Shown: positions 42,560-51,836, numbered from the stretch's first letter. The stretch: DNA of 64,000 bases from Fusobacterium necrogenes (GCF_900450765.1 NZ_UGGU01000003.1:1440854-1504853), one strand, 5' to 3'. Translations and numbers: made by a program. The notes: generated by a model not told the origin, from the sequence alone.

Positions 42560-44209
42560 ATGAATTTTGAAGATAAAGTTGTTTATCAAATTTATCCTAA
42601 ATCTTTTTATGACAGCAACAATGATGGTATTGGGGACTTAAATGGAATTACTGAAAAATTAGACTATATAAAATATCTTGGAGTAGACTATATCTGGATA
42701 ACACCATTTTTTATTTCTCCACAGAGAGATAATGGTTATGATGTAGCTGACTACTGTAACATAGACCCTACATATGGAACTATGGAAGATTTTGATAGAC
42801 TTTCAGCAGAAGCTAAAAAAAGAGGGATTGGAATTATGTTAGATATGGTTTTTAACCATACCTCTACTGAGCATAAATGGTTTAAAAAAGCTTTAGCTGG
42901 AGAGAAAAAATATCAAGACTTCTACATTTTTAAAAAGGGAGAAAAGGGAAATTCTCCTACTAACTGGGTTTCAAAATTTGGGGGAAATGCTTGGGAGTAT
43001 GTAAAAGAGTTAGAAAGTTATTACTTACACCTCTTTGATAAAACTCAAGCAGATTTAAACTGGGAAAATCCAGAAGTAAGAGAGGAAATTTACAAAGTTG
43101 TAAAATTTTGGTTAGATAAAGGAGTTAATGGTTTTAGATTTGATGTGGTAAACCTTATCTCTAAACCAGAAAAATTTGAAAATGATTATGAGGGAGATGG
43201 AAGAAGATTCTATACTGATGGTCCTAAGATACATGAATATCTAAAAGGATTAAATCAAAATACCTTTGGACAAAAAAATGATATCATAACTGTTGGAGAG
43301 ATGTCTTCTACTTCTATGGAAAATTGCTTTAAATACTCTGGCAAAAAAGAAAATGAGTTATCTATGGTATTTAATTTCCATCATTTAAAAGTAGATTATA
43401 AAAATAAAGACAAGTGGGCACTACAACCTTTTGATTTTCAAGAATTAAAAGATATACTTAACTCTTGGCAAGTTGGAATGCAAGAGCATGATGCTTGGTC
43501 AGCTCTTTTCTGGTGTAATCATGACCAGCCTAGAATTGTATCAAGGCTTGGAGATGACAAAAACTTTTGGAAAAAATCAGCTAAGATGTTAGGAACTGTT
43601 ATCCATATGTTAAGAGGTACTCCATATATATATCAAGGAGAAGAGATTGGTATGACTAATGCATACTTTGATAATATCTCACAATATAGAGATGTGGAAT
43701 CTACCAACTATCATAAAATTTTAATGAATAATGGCTTAAGTGATGAGGAAGCTATGAAAGTTGTAATGGAACGTTCAAGAGATAATGGAAGAACTCCTAT
43801 GCAGTGGTCTGATGAGATAAATGGTGGATTTTCTAAAGGAACTCCTTGGATTGAAAGTATAAAAAATTATAGAGATATCAATGTAAAAAATCAAATTGAT
43901 GATGAAGAGAGTATCTTAAATCATTATCGTAAACTTATAGCTCTAAGAAAAAAATATAGAGTAATAGCCTTAGGAAAAACTATTCCACTAGCTGAAAAGG
44001 ATAAAAATATCTATATGTTCAAAAGAGAATTTAAAAATGAGGAACTTTTAGTTATAAACAATTTCTATGGTACTTCTTGTGAAATAAATTTAGATTTTGA
44101 TATTGAGGGATATGAGTGTATCCTTTCAAATGGAGATATGAATAAAAAATTAGATAAAAATTTAAAACTTGAAGCATATGATTCATTTGTATTTTATAGA
44201 AAAAAATAG
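42560..44209 (+). CDS. treC: Alpha,alpha-phosphotrehalase (trehalose-6-phosphate hydrolase)
   Basis: TreC splits trehalose 6-phosphate into glucose and glucose 6-phosphate. It is a GH13 enzyme of 549 residues. The conserved regions are MVFNHTS, GFRFDVVNL (nucleophile Asp), TVGEMSST (acid/base Glu) and WCNHDQPR (third catalytic Asp). It is encoded directly before treB and under TreR control. GH13 relatives such as oligo-1,6-glucosidase look similar; the treR/treB context settles the choice. Confidence 0.93.
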   Translation: MNFEDKVVYQIYPKSFYDSNNDGIGDLNGITEKLDYIKYLGVDYIWITPFFISPQRDNGYDVADYCNIDPTYGTMEDFDRLSAEAKKRGIGIMLDMVFNHTSTEHKWFKKALAGEKKYQDFYIFKKGEKGNSPTNWVSKFGGNAWEYVKELESYYLHLFDKTQADLNWENPEVREEIYKVVKFWLDKGVNGFRFDVVNLISKPEKFENDYEGDGRRFYTDGPKIHEYLKGLNQNTFGQKNDIITVGEMSSTSMENCFKYSGKKENELSMVFNFHHLKVDYKNKDKWALQPFDFQELKDILNSWQVGMQEHDAWSALFWCNHDQPRIVSRLGDDKNFWKKSAKMLGTVIHMLRGTPYIYQGEEIGMTNAYFDNISQYRDVESTNYHKILMNNGLSDEEAMKVVMERSRDNGRTPMQWSDEINGGFSKGTPWIESIKNYRDINVKNQIDDEESILNHYRKLIALRKKYRVIALGKTIPLAEKDKNIYMFKREFKNEELLVINNFYGTSCEINLDFDIEGYECILSNGDMNKKLDKNLKLEAYDSFVFYRKK

Positions 44210-44226
44210 ATTAGGAGGATTGGAAT

Positions 44227-45630
44227 ATGGCAGAGATTAATGAAAAATTTAGAGAAGACGCTTTAAAAGTAATAGAGGGAGTTGGAGGAAAGGATAATAT
44301 CTCCTCAGTTACTCACTGTATGACTAGACTTCGTTTTGTATTAAAGGATACAGATAAAGCTGATATAAAAAAATTAGAAGCAATTAAAAGTGTAAAAGGA
44401 AGTTTTACAAGTGGAGGACAATTTCAAATAATTATTGGAAATACAGTGGCAGAATTTTATAAAACTATGACAGCTCTTTTTGATTTAAAAGAGGTCTCTA
44501 AAGAGGAAAGTAAAGAGTATGCTAAGAAAAATATGAATCCTTTAGAGAGATTTTTATCTACTATGGCAGAGATATTTGTACCTTTACTGCCAGCAATTAT
44601 CTGTGGTGGACTTATCTTAGGATTTAGAAATCTTATTGGAGATATTCAATTTGGTGGACAAACTTTAGCTCAAGCTCATCCTTTCTGGGCTACAGTATAT
44701 AATTTTCTTTGGCTGATTGGAGAGGCAATATTTCATTTTCTACCTGTTGGTATCACTTGGTCAGTTGTTAGAAAAATGGGAGGAAGTCAAATACTAGGAA
44801 TAATTTTAGGTATCACTTTAGTTTCTCCACAACTTATGAATGCTTACAACATAGGTAAAGCTACTCCTGAAGCTTGGGATTTTATTGCATTCTCTATAGA
44901 TAAAGTAGGTTATCAAGCTCAAGTTATTCCAGCTATCTTAGCAGGACTTACTCTTGGATATATAGAAACTAAGCTTAATAAAGTTGTTCATGAAGCTGTT
45001 AGAATTGTTATTGTTCCTTTAATCTCTTTAGTGATTACTGTATTTTTAGCTCACGCTATAATCGGTCCAGTAGGAAGAATCTTAGGAGATTTTGTAGGAC
45101 ATATATTCCAAGTACTGCTTACTGGTAAATTTGCTGTGATAGGTTCTATTATCTTTGGTTTCTTATATGCTCCACTAGTTATTACAGGAATACATCACAC
45201 TACTAATGCTGTTGAATTTACTCTTATTCAACAATTAGGTGGAACAATGATATTCCCCCTACTAGCTCTAAGTAATATCTCTCAAGCTACTGCTTCATTA
45301 GCTATGAGTATCTCTTCTAAAGAGGTAAAAAAAGATGTAGCTATTCCTGCTGCTATCTCAGCTTATTTAGGTGTTACTGAGCCAGCTCTTTATGGAGTTA
45401 ATATTAAATATAAATACCCTATGATTTGTGCTATGATTGGTTCAGCTTGTGGTGCTGGTATTTGTGGATTCTTTGGAGTAATGGCTAATAGTATTGGAGT
45501 AGGAGGATTACCAGGAATATTAACTGTTAAACCTCAATATTGGTTAGTATATTTAGTAGCTATGATTGTCACTATCTCTGTAACTTTCATCTCTACATTT
45601 ATCTTCACAAAGAAAAAAGCCACTATTTAA
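44227..45630 (+). CDS. treB: PTS trehalose-specific IIBC component
   Basis: TreB imports trehalose with phosphorylation to trehalose 6-phosphate. The N-terminal EIIB domain has the phosphorylated cysteine in SVTHCMTRLRFVL (about C32). The EIIC domain from about residue 110 carries the channel, with GIHHTTNAVEF and GVTEPALYGVN. No EIIA domain is attached, so phosphate must come from a glucose-type IIA encoded elsewhere. The gap to treC is 17 bases with AGGAGG. Confidence 0.93.
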   Translation: MAEINEKFREDALKVIEGVGGKDNISSVTHCMTRLRFVLKDTDKADIKKLEAIKSVKGSFTSGGQFQIIIGNTVAEFYKTMTALFDLKEVSKEESKEYAKKNMNPLERFLSTMAEIFVPLLPAIICGGLILGFRNLIGDIQFGGQTLAQAHPFWATVYNFLWLIGEAIFHFLPVGITWSVVRKMGGSQILGIILGITLVSPQLMNAYNIGKATPEAWDFIAFSIDKVGYQAQVIPAILAGLTLGYIETKLNKVVHEAVRIVIVPLISLVITVFLAHAIIGPVGRILGDFVGHIFQVLLTGKFAVIGSIIFGFLYAPLVITGIHHTTNAVEFTLIQQLGGTMIFPLLALSNISQATASLAMSISSKEVKKDVAIPAAISAYLGVTEPALYGVNIKYKYPMICAMIGSACGAGICGFFGVMANSIGVGGLPGILTVKPQYWLVYLVAMIVTISVTFISTFIFTKKKATI

Positions 45631-45661
45631 CTTTCAGATTAATAAATAGAATATATTATTT

Positions 45662-45705
45662 AAGAGATAGTTTCAATTTAAGAATTTGTAACTATCTCTT
45701 TTTTC
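45662..45705 (+). terminator. Terminator of treCB
   Basis: AAGAGATAGTT (45662-45672) pairs with AACTATCTCTT (45690-45700), followed by TTTTCT. Its loop contains TTTCAATTTAAGAATTTG, which recurs at 50646-50663. Confidence 0.85.
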
Positions 45706-45734
45706 TTGACAATAATACGTAAACGTATTAAAAT
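45706..45734 (+). promoter_or_regulatory. MarR-gene promoter with palindromic operator
   Basis: TTGACA (45706-45711) and TAAAAT (45729-45734) have a 17-base spacer. The spacer is almost filled by the perfect palindrome AATACGT-AA-ACGTATT (45714-45729). This is the expected place for autorepression by the MarR protein encoded next. Confidence 0.8.
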
Positions 45735-45759
45735 ATTTTTTGTGAGACTTTTATTGGAG

Positions 45760-46209
45760 GTGATAAAAATAGATTTACTTGGTTATAATCTTTGTGTTAC
45801 AGCTAAAAAATTCTCTCAACTTTTAACTGAAAAGTTTAAAGAGTATGACATTACCCCTGAACAATGGGTTATAGTTAGAATACTTTTTGAAAGTGATATC
45901 CAACTTTCTCAAAAAGAATTAGCTATAAAATCTCAAAAAGACCAGAATACAGTTACAGCAATAATAGATAAGCTAGAGAAAAAAGGGTATGTTGAAAGAG
46001 TTAAAAGTAATGAGGATAAAAGAATTTTCAACATTATTTTGAAAGAAAAAATAAAAAAGAATATAAAAACTCTATATGAAATTGATGAAAACTTAACAAA
46101 AGAAATTTGTAAAAATCTAACTCAAGTTGAAGTTGATAATTTAGAAAAAAGTCTAAAATCACTTTCAAATGAAATAGATATAAAATTAAAAACTTTAAGA
46201 GAAATTTAG
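45760..46209 (+). CDS. MarR-family transcriptional regulator
   Basis: This is a winged-helix regulator: ITPEQWVIVRILFES, LSQKELAIKSQKDQNTVTAIIDKLEKKGYVERV and DKRIFNIIL mark the MarR fold. It probably represses itself and the YczE-like gene that follows 11 bases later. The start is unusual. A longer frame can be opened with a TTG at 45706, but that TTG is the -35 box, so it is not transcribed. After the start site near 45745, the only frame-compatible choices are GTG at 45760, inside the GGAGG sequence, or a rare ATA at 45769, which is 8 bases after GGAGG. I list the GTG. Confidence 0.78.
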   Translation: MIKIDLLGYNLCVTAKKFSQLLTEKFKEYDITPEQWVIVRILFESDIQLSQKELAIKSQKDQNTVTAIIDKLEKKGYVERVKSNEDKRIFNIILKEKIKKNIKTLYEIDENLTKEICKNLTQVEVDNLEKSLKSLSNEIDIKLKTLREI

Positions 46210-46220
46210 GAGAAAGAAAG

Positions 46221-46844
46221 ATGAATCATTTTAAAAGAATTATTATTTATTGTATTGGACTATTTATTATGGCTATTGGAGTAACATTTTCTGTAAAATC
46301 TAATTTAGGAGTATCTCCAGTTAATGCTATACCCTATGTTGTAAGTTTAATCTCTGGATTAGATCAAGGATTATGTGTATCAGTTATTTTTTGTAGTTAT
46401 ATTATTTTACAGGTTTTTATCTTAAAAAAAGATTTTAAATTTCATAGCTTATTACAAATTATATGTGCAAGCCTATTTGGTTACTTTGTTTCTTTTTCAA
46501 ATATGATATTTTACTTTACACCTTCTGAAAATTATATAATTAGACTAATCTATATGTTAGTTAGTATTGTTCTAATTGGAATTGGTGTTTATCTATATTT
46601 AGAAGCTAAACTTGTTCCACTACCTGCTGAAGGCGTTATGATGGCACTTAAAGAAAAAACTATCTTTGAGTTCCATAATATAAAAATGGGATTTGACGTT
46701 ACTACAGTTGTAATAGCTGTTATTATCTCTTTTATATTCTTAGAAAATATTTCTGGAGTGAGAGAGGGAACTATTATTGCTGCTATTCTTGTAGGAAAAG
46801 TTGTAGGTATACTAACAAAATTAAATTTAAAGAGAATAATTTAA
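46221..46844 (+). CDS. YczE-like membrane protein (DUF6198 family)
   Basis: This 207-residue protein has about five to six membrane segments. It begins YCIGLFIMAIGVTFSVKSNLGVSPVN, the signature of the YczE/YitT-like group, and has a repeated glycine-rich helix (IVLIGIGVYLYLEAKLVPLPAEG). The molecular function is unknown. It is cotranscribed with the MarR gene and likely is its target. Confidence 0.75.
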   Translation: MNHFKRIIIYCIGLFIMAIGVTFSVKSNLGVSPVNAIPYVVSLISGLDQGLCVSVIFCSYIILQVFILKKDFKFHSLLQIICASLFGYFVSFSNMIFYFTPSENYIIRLIYMLVSIVLIGIGVYLYLEAKLVPLPAEGVMMALKEKTIFEFHNIKMGFDVTTVVIAVIISFIFLENISGVREGTIIAAILVGKVVGILTKLNLKRII

Positions 46845-46916
46845 CAATACAATAATAATATTTTAACTCCTAATCTATGTTGCATAAATATTTTAACTTA
46901 TGGAGGTAATTATACA

Positions 46917-47945
46917 ATGCAAAAACAATTATATAAAATATTTTTTATAACTGCTTTACTTTTAGCTACTTCATCTTTTACATATAGTATTGATACTTCT
47001 TCTAAAGAAGATGAGCAAAGAGCGGAGCAACCAGTTAGAAAGAAAGATATTTTAGATATTAATTCAATAAAAAATAAATATTTGGATATTAGCTATGCTC
47101 CAATATCAGAAGCACAAAAGTTAGATATCTATCTACCTGATGAAAAGAAAGAAAAATATCCAGTAATAATCTTTATACATGGTGGAGCATGGATGTCTGG
47201 AGATAAGAGAGAGAATTTTTCTCTTCCTATCTTAAGAGGATTAAAAGAGGGATATGCAGTTGTAAGTATCAACTATCGACTTAGTGGAGAAGCCACATTT
47301 CCTGCTGCTATTGAAGATGTTAAAGCTGCTATTCGTTTTATAAGAGCAAATGCTAATAAATTTAATTTAGATGCTGAGCAAATAACACTTTTTGGAAGAT
47401 CATCTGGAGCTAACCTTGCCACTTTAGCAGGAGTAACTAGCGGTACAACTAAATTTGATAATCCAGAATTGGGAAACTCTGATGTTTCTAGTTCTGTTCA
47501 TGCTGTAGTTGCATGGTTTCCACCTATAAATTTATTAACTATGGATAAAGAGTTAAAAAATCTAGGAATAAGACCTCAATTACGTGGTGCTGCTGTTGAA
47601 GACCCTAATCAACCTATAAGTGATGAAGTACATGGTGCTGCTGATTCTCCAGCATCACTATACATGGGAAAAAAATTATCTGAAATTCCTGAGTTAGTAA
47701 ATGAAAATAATCCTACTAACTATATTTCTGAAAATTCTCCTCACTTCTTTATTGAACATGGAACTTCTGACAATGTTGTCCCTTATACACAGTCTGTAAC
47801 TTTCGCTGAAAAATTAAAAGAAATATCTAAAAATAAAGTTGAGATTGAACTTGTAATTGGGGCAAAACATGGTGGTCCAGCATTTACAACTGAAGAAAAC
47901 TTAAATCGTATTTACGAATTTATAAATAGTGTTAATAACAAATAA
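46917..47945 (+). CDS. Secreted alpha/beta hydrolase (esterase/lipase, HSL-like)
   Basis: A signal peptide covers residues 1-24. The oxyanion motif is HGGAWMSGDKRE, the nucleophile elbow is FGRSSGANLA (Ser in GRSSG), the acid is in HGTSDNVVPY, and the catalytic histidine is in GAKHGGPAF. This matches the BD-FAE/hormone-sensitive-lipase type carboxylesterases that act on short acyl or feruloyl-like esters. The substrate is unknown. It is isolated, with a terminator after it. Confidence 0.85.
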   Translation: MQKQLYKIFFITALLLATSSFTYSIDTSSKEDEQRAEQPVRKKDILDINSIKNKYLDISYAPISEAQKLDIYLPDEKKEKYPVIIFIHGGAWMSGDKRENFSLPILRGLKEGYAVVSINYRLSGEATFPAAIEDVKAAIRFIRANANKFNLDAEQITLFGRSSGANLATLAGVTSGTTKFDNPELGNSDVSSSVHAVVAWFPPINLLTMDKELKNLGIRPQLRGAAVEDPNQPISDEVHGAADSPASLYMGKKLSEIPELVNENNPTNYISENSPHFFIEHGTSDNVVPYTQSVTFAEKLKEISKNKVEIELVIGAKHGGPAFTTEENLNRIYEFINSVNNK

Positions 47946-47964
47946 TTTTTATCATTTTACTTCC

Positions 47965-48010
47965 CAATAAAATTAGGGTGTTGCTATTTATCACAACACC
48001 CTAATTTCTA
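47965..48010. terminator. Bidirectional terminator between hydrolase and ABC operon
   Basis: A 13-bp stem, AATTAGGGTGTTG/CAACACCCTAATT (47971-47983 and 47994-48006), lies between convergent genes. Confidence 0.82.
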
Positions 48011-48943
48011 TTTAGCTATAATACTATTTATATCTATTCTATTCTCTTGCATACCATTTTTTATTAAAAACTCTTGTGTCTCTATTAAATCTTGAATATC
48101 TGCCTCCCTTATCTCTGGATTAAAATCATATAGTGGATATAACTCTAGTACCTCTTCCTTTGTTAACCCTACATCTTCAGCTGTTATTTTTAAAGTATTT
48201 TCAAAATTTTCATCAATATATTTTACTGCTTCTTCATTGACTTTTAAAAATCTCTTAACTAACTCTGGATTCTCTTTTAAAAATTTTCCACTTACAGCTG
48301 TAACTACTAGCCCTTGTGTCAACCCTTCCCCATTACTTACTACCTTAGCGCCATTTTTTATAGCTTTTAAAGCTACAGGTCCAGCAAGTAGGGCTGCATC
48401 TATATGTCCACTTTCCATAGCTGCTAAAGCATCAGGAAGTCCCATATTTATAAACTCTACATCTTCCTCTTTAAGATTTCCTTTTCCTAAATATCCAACT
48501 AATACTTGATGAAGTATTGTTCCCTTTGGTCCTCCAATTTTTTTCCCTTTCAATGACTCAGGAGTATTTATATCATCTTTTTTTGAAAGAATCATAAATC
48601 CCTTTGGTGACCTACTATATACATTGGTAATTTTTAAATCTACTCCATTGGAAGCTGCTATTATAGCAGAAGTTCCACCTAGTGCATGTAAAAAATCTAA
48701 CTCTCCAGCTGCTAAGGCATTAGTTTGTTCTGGTCCTGTTGTCAATTCATAAAAATTTATCTTTATTCCATCTTTTTCAAACTCTTTATCAAACATTTTT
48801 AAATTTTTTTCTAATATAGATGGAATATTTAATGGAGATTTAACATAAGTCAAATTTATATTTTCAACTTTTTTTTCCTTTCCACATGCACCTAATAATA
48901 ACACTAAAACCATACTTATTAAAACCATTATCTTTTTTAACAT
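48008..48943 (-). CDS. ABC-transporter substrate-binding lipoprotein (SsuA/TauA/NitT type)
   Basis: A lipobox (LLLGACGKE, Cys near residue 20) marks a lipoprotein. The body (TTGPEQTNALAAGELDFLHALGG; MGLPDALAAMESGHIDAALLAGP) belongs to the nitrate/sulfonate/taurine-type binding family. It is the third gene of a three-gene importer. The substrate could be a sulfonate, a thiamine precursor or a similar small anion. Confidence 0.85.
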   Translation of the reverse strand: MLKKIMVLISMVLVLLLGACGKEKKVENINLTYVKSPLNIPSILEKNLKMFDKEFEKDGIKINFYELTTGPEQTNALAAGELDFLHALGGTSAIIAASNGVDLKITNVYSRSPKGFMILSKKDDINTPESLKGKKIGGPKGTILHQVLVGYLGKGNLKEEDVEFINMGLPDALAAMESGHIDAALLAGPVALKAIKNGAKVVSNGEGLTQGLVVTAVSGKFLKENPELVKRFLKVNEEAVKYIDENFENTLKITAEDVGLTKEEVLELYPLYDFNPEIREADIQDLIETQEFLIKNGMQENRIDINSIIAK

Positions 48944-48954
48944 ACTTATCCTCC

Positions 48955-49653
48955 TTAATTTTCTATTAAATCTATTATTTTACCTTTTAACTTTATTAAC
49001 TCCATATCCTCTATCTCTCTTGGATAATTTTTATCTATTCTAAATTCTATTATGTTTCCCTCTTTTATAACTAAAACTCTATGAGCTAGTGCTAGTGCTT
49101 CATCTAAATTATGTGTTACAAAAATTACTCCTATCTTTGTTTTCTCATAGATTTTTAATAACTCTTTTTGCAATTGTCTTCTTGTAAAATAATCTAAAGC
49201 TGAAAAAGGCTCGTCCATAAACAGAGTATCTGGCTCATAACTTAAAGCTCTAGCTAATGCTACTCTTTGAGCCATTCCTCCAGATAGTTCTTGAGGGTAA
49301 CTTTTCCTATACTCCCCCAGTCCTATCATCTCTAAATATCCATCTACACTCTCTTTTCTCCCATGAATAGTTATATTCTCCTCTACAGTAAGCCAAGGTA
49401 ATAATCTACTCTCTTGAAAAACTACTCCATACCTTCCTTGAGTCTCTAAATTATTTTCATCATAAAATTTCACTTCCCCTTGAATATCTTCATCTAATTT
49501 AGATAGTATTCTCATTAAAGTAGTTTTTCCACAGCCACTTTTTCCCAAGATAACTGTTATTTCATCATTTTTTATCTCTAAATCTAAATTTTTAAAAACC
49601 TCTTTTCTTTCATAGGTTTTAGTTAAGTTTTTTACTCTATATAACCCTCTCAT
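48955..49653 (-). CDS. ABC-transporter ATP-binding protein (SsuB/TauB type)
   Basis: Walker A is ILGKSGCGKTTLMRIL, the Q-loop is GVVFQESRLLPWL, the signature is LSGGMAQRVALARAL, and Walker B is DTLFMDEPFSALD. At 232 residues it is of normal length. It overlaps the permease gene by 17 bases, so the two are translationally coupled. Confidence 0.92.
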   Translation of the reverse strand: MRGLYRVKNLTKTYERKEVFKNLDLEIKNDEITVILGKSGCGKTTLMRILSKLDEDIQGEVKFYDENNLETQGRYGVVFQESRLLPWLTVEENITIHGRKESVDGYLEMIGLGEYRKSYPQELSGGMAQRVALARALSYEPDTLFMDEPFSALDYFTRRQLQKELLKIYEKTKIGVIFVTHNLDEALALAHRVLVIKEGNIIEFRIDKNYPREIEDMELIKLKGKIIDLIEN

Positions 49654-50398
49654 ATAAGCTTCCTTTTCTTTTTTTTAAATATTTATCAGTAAAAATAGAA
49701 AATATGTAATCTGTAATCATTCCTAAAAATCCTATGGATAATATACCAACAACTACTATATCTGACCTAGATATTTGTTGGGCATCTAAAATTAGATATC
49801 CTATCCCTGAAGATGAAGCTATAAGTTCCGCTGCTATTATTGCTCTCCAACTATAACCAAGCCCCAACTTTAATCCTAGAAGTATATCTGGAATAGCACT
49901 TGGTAATATTATCTTTTTAAATATCTCCATATGAGTTAAATTAAAAACTTTCCCAACCTCTATATATTTCTCATCACAACTTACTATCCCTTTTAGTGAA
50001 TTTAAAAATATGGGAAAAAAACTAGCTAATATTATTATCACTATTTTTGATAACTCTCCTATTCCAAACCAGAGTATTATCATTGGAACTAGAGCTAATG
50101 GAGGAACATGCCTCATAAATTCCAACAGATTTTTAAAATACTCATATAATTTAGGCTTTATACCAAATACTATTCCAAGAGGAAGAGCAAAAAATATAGA
50201 TATTCCAAAACCTATTATAACTCTTCTTAAACTTATAGCTACGCTATTTAGTAATTTTCCATTTTTTGATAAAATAAAAAAACTTTTTATTACCTTTTCA
50301 GGAGGTGGAATTATAAAACTATTCCATAATTTAAAAATTGAACCTAAATACCATATGAAAAATATAAGTATAATTATATAAAATCTTCTTTTATACAT
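49637..50398 (-). CDS. ABC-transporter permease (SsuC/TauC type)
   Basis: About six membrane segments in 253 residues. The EAA loop, which contacts the ATPase, is visible around KIILPSAIPDILLGLKLGLGYSW followed by AELIASSSGIGYLI. It is first in the operon permease-ATPase-binding protein. The operon promoter should lie in the 50.4-kb gap. Confidence 0.88.
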   Translation of the reverse strand: MYKRRFYIIILIFFIWYLGSIFKLWNSFIIPPPEKVIKSFFILSKNGKLLNSVAISLRRVIIGFGISIFFALPLGIVFGIKPKLYEYFKNLLEFMRHVPPLALVPMIILWFGIGELSKIVIIILASFFPIFLNSLKGIVSCDEKYIEVGKVFNLTHMEIFKKIILPSAIPDILLGLKLGLGYSWRAIIAAELIASSSGIGYLILDAQQISRSDIVVVGILSIGFLGMITDYIFSIFTDKYLKKRKGSLYERVI

Positions 50399-50702
50399 TT
50401 TATCTGCTCCTTTCTATCACTATTATAGCAGAAAAATTTCTAAACTAATCAAAAAATAACGGAACTGCTGCAATTTAAGAAATTAAAGTTATTATAACTA
50501 ATTCAAGAATGACTTTCGTTCAAAGAATAAAGAGTAAAGAGTAAAGGAAAAGGAAAAAAATTTACTGTAATGAGCATTGTGTAAGCACTAGCGATTGGAA
50601 GTAAACTTTTTTCCTTTTATATTATTAAATGTTTTTATTTTTTGATTTCAATTTAAGAATTTGCAACAGTCTCTTATATCTTTTATATAATTATTTTATC
50701 TA
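50399..50702. other. Intergenic region with nested repeats
   Basis: This 304-base gap has no gene. Most of it is the repeat-rich stretch described next. The promoter of the ABC operon must lie near its start. Confidence 0.6.
50449..50666. repeat. MITE-like intergenic repeat, copy A
   Basis: Outer inverted ends AATCAAAAAATAA (50449-50461) and TTATTTTTTGATT (50634-50646) enclose ACTTTCGTTCAAAGAATA (50512-50529) and a 19-base hairpin arm (548-566 with 600-618 of this kb, one mismatch). The 18-base ACTTTCGTTCAAAGAATA segment recurs, inverted, at 60551-60568. The right flank carries TTTCAATTTAAGAATTTG (50646-50663), also seen at 45671-45688. This is a fusobacterial-type intergenic repeat; no transposase is encoded. 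Confidence 0.6.
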
Positions 50703-51794
50703 TTATAGAAAGTTTTCATTGAAATATACCATTAGAGCTTCATACTCTTTCTTAGTATCAGCTACAGTATATATATCTACTCTAAATCCTCCCATAGAAG
50801 TTTTCATTTCAAGAGCTAATGTACTCTCAAAATCATCACTATCTAAAATAAAGAATTTAGAAACTTTTAATTTTCTATTTGGATTATGGAATACAACTTT
50901 TAACTTATTTACATATGGAGAACCTTTTAATAGACTTAACATATCATCTAACTCTTGTGGTCTCTCTGTGATTGTTGAAGATGGTATCTCTTTTTCACTT
51001 ACAGGAACATTAGTAGTTCTTCTTGGTAAATATTTACAATTTTTAACAGTCTTTAAGTAAAAATCTCCCATTGCAGATAATTCTACATAAGTTTTTTCTC
51101 CATCTTTTACCTCTTCTAAGAAATAAGATAACTCTAAATTTTCATTTAAATATTTTTCAACTTTTTCTTTTTCTAATCTCTCATTATTTGAAATAGTATT
51201 GAAAAACTCTTTATTTTCTAAATAATAGTTATAGTCTATCTTTATAGGTAAAGGTGGTATCTCAGTAACATCTTCAAACTCTCTAAACATAAAATATGAT
51301 TTAATTCCAAGAATTTGAGCCATAAGACTTACCATAAATATCTCTGCTGTATAACCTCCAACTGTACATACGGCTATATTATATTTATTTCCAACTTGCT
51401 CTACTATATCTCCAACTTCTTCTACTAGATTTCTTAATCCTTTTGTTCTAAATTCATCAGGATTTCTTTTATTCATCTTTTCAACAGCTTTTCTAGTAAC
51501 CCTTCTTACTATTCCTTTACTTAAGAAAAATTCCTCCAATACCTCTCCAGCTAATCTTCCATTTACAGTATCATGTGTTATCATAAATAGATGTCTTCCT
51601 GAAAAAATATCTTTCTTTCTTAAATTTTCTATCGAAATTATTTCTAATCCAAATCTTCTATCTCGTAAATCTTCAATTTTTTCTTTTTCATAAAAGCTTA
51701 AAATATCATCTTTAGTAATATTTTCTTTCTCTGGATTATGTTTAATATAGTTTTCTATTAAACTTGTTCCTACTGTAATTATTAAATTATCCAA
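50703..51794 (-). CDS. Stand-alone CARF-domain protein (CRISPR-associated APE2256-like)
   Basis: The N-terminal ~170 residues form a CARF-like Rossmann domain: NLIITVGTSLIENY at the start and NIAVCTVGGYTAEIFMVSLM near residue 140-160 are the two nucleotide-binding motifs of the TIGR02619 group, which includes ring nucleases and sensors of cyclic oligoadenylate. The middle part is helical and charged, with a possible winged-helix stretch (ELSAMGDFYLKTV). The last ~90 residues (from about 275) form a separate alpha/beta domain ending GGFRVDIYTVADTKKEYEALM, loosely like RelE toxins; that last point is weak. No CRISPR array or cas gene is in the window. It may act with a distant type III system or independently. 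Confidence 0.72.
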   Translation of the reverse strand: MDNLIITVGTSLIENYIKHNPEKENITKDDILSFYEKEKIEDLRDRRFGLEIISIENLRKKDIFSGRHLFMITHDTVNGRLAGEVLEEFFLSKGIVRRVTRKAVEKMNKRNPDEFRTKGLRNLVEEVGDIVEQVGNKYNIAVCTVGGYTAEIFMVSLMAQILGIKSYFMFREFEDVTEIPPLPIKIDYNYYLENKEFFNTISNNERLEKEKVEKYLNENLELSYFLEEVKDGEKTYVELSAMGDFYLKTVKNCKYLPRRTTNVPVSEKEIPSSTITERPQELDDMLSLLKGSPYVNKLKVVFHNPNRKLKVSKFFILDSDDFESTLALEMKTSMGGFRVDIYTVADTKKEYEALMVYFNENFL

Positions 51795-51836
51795 TTTATT
51801 TCCCCCTATCTCAAATAAAAATTCTCTTTATAATTA

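Noticed and set aside
50629-51060. 143-codon plus-strand frame overlapping the end of the CARF gene
   Set aside because: It begins in a repeat element and runs antisense to a conserved protein, so it is not a real gene.
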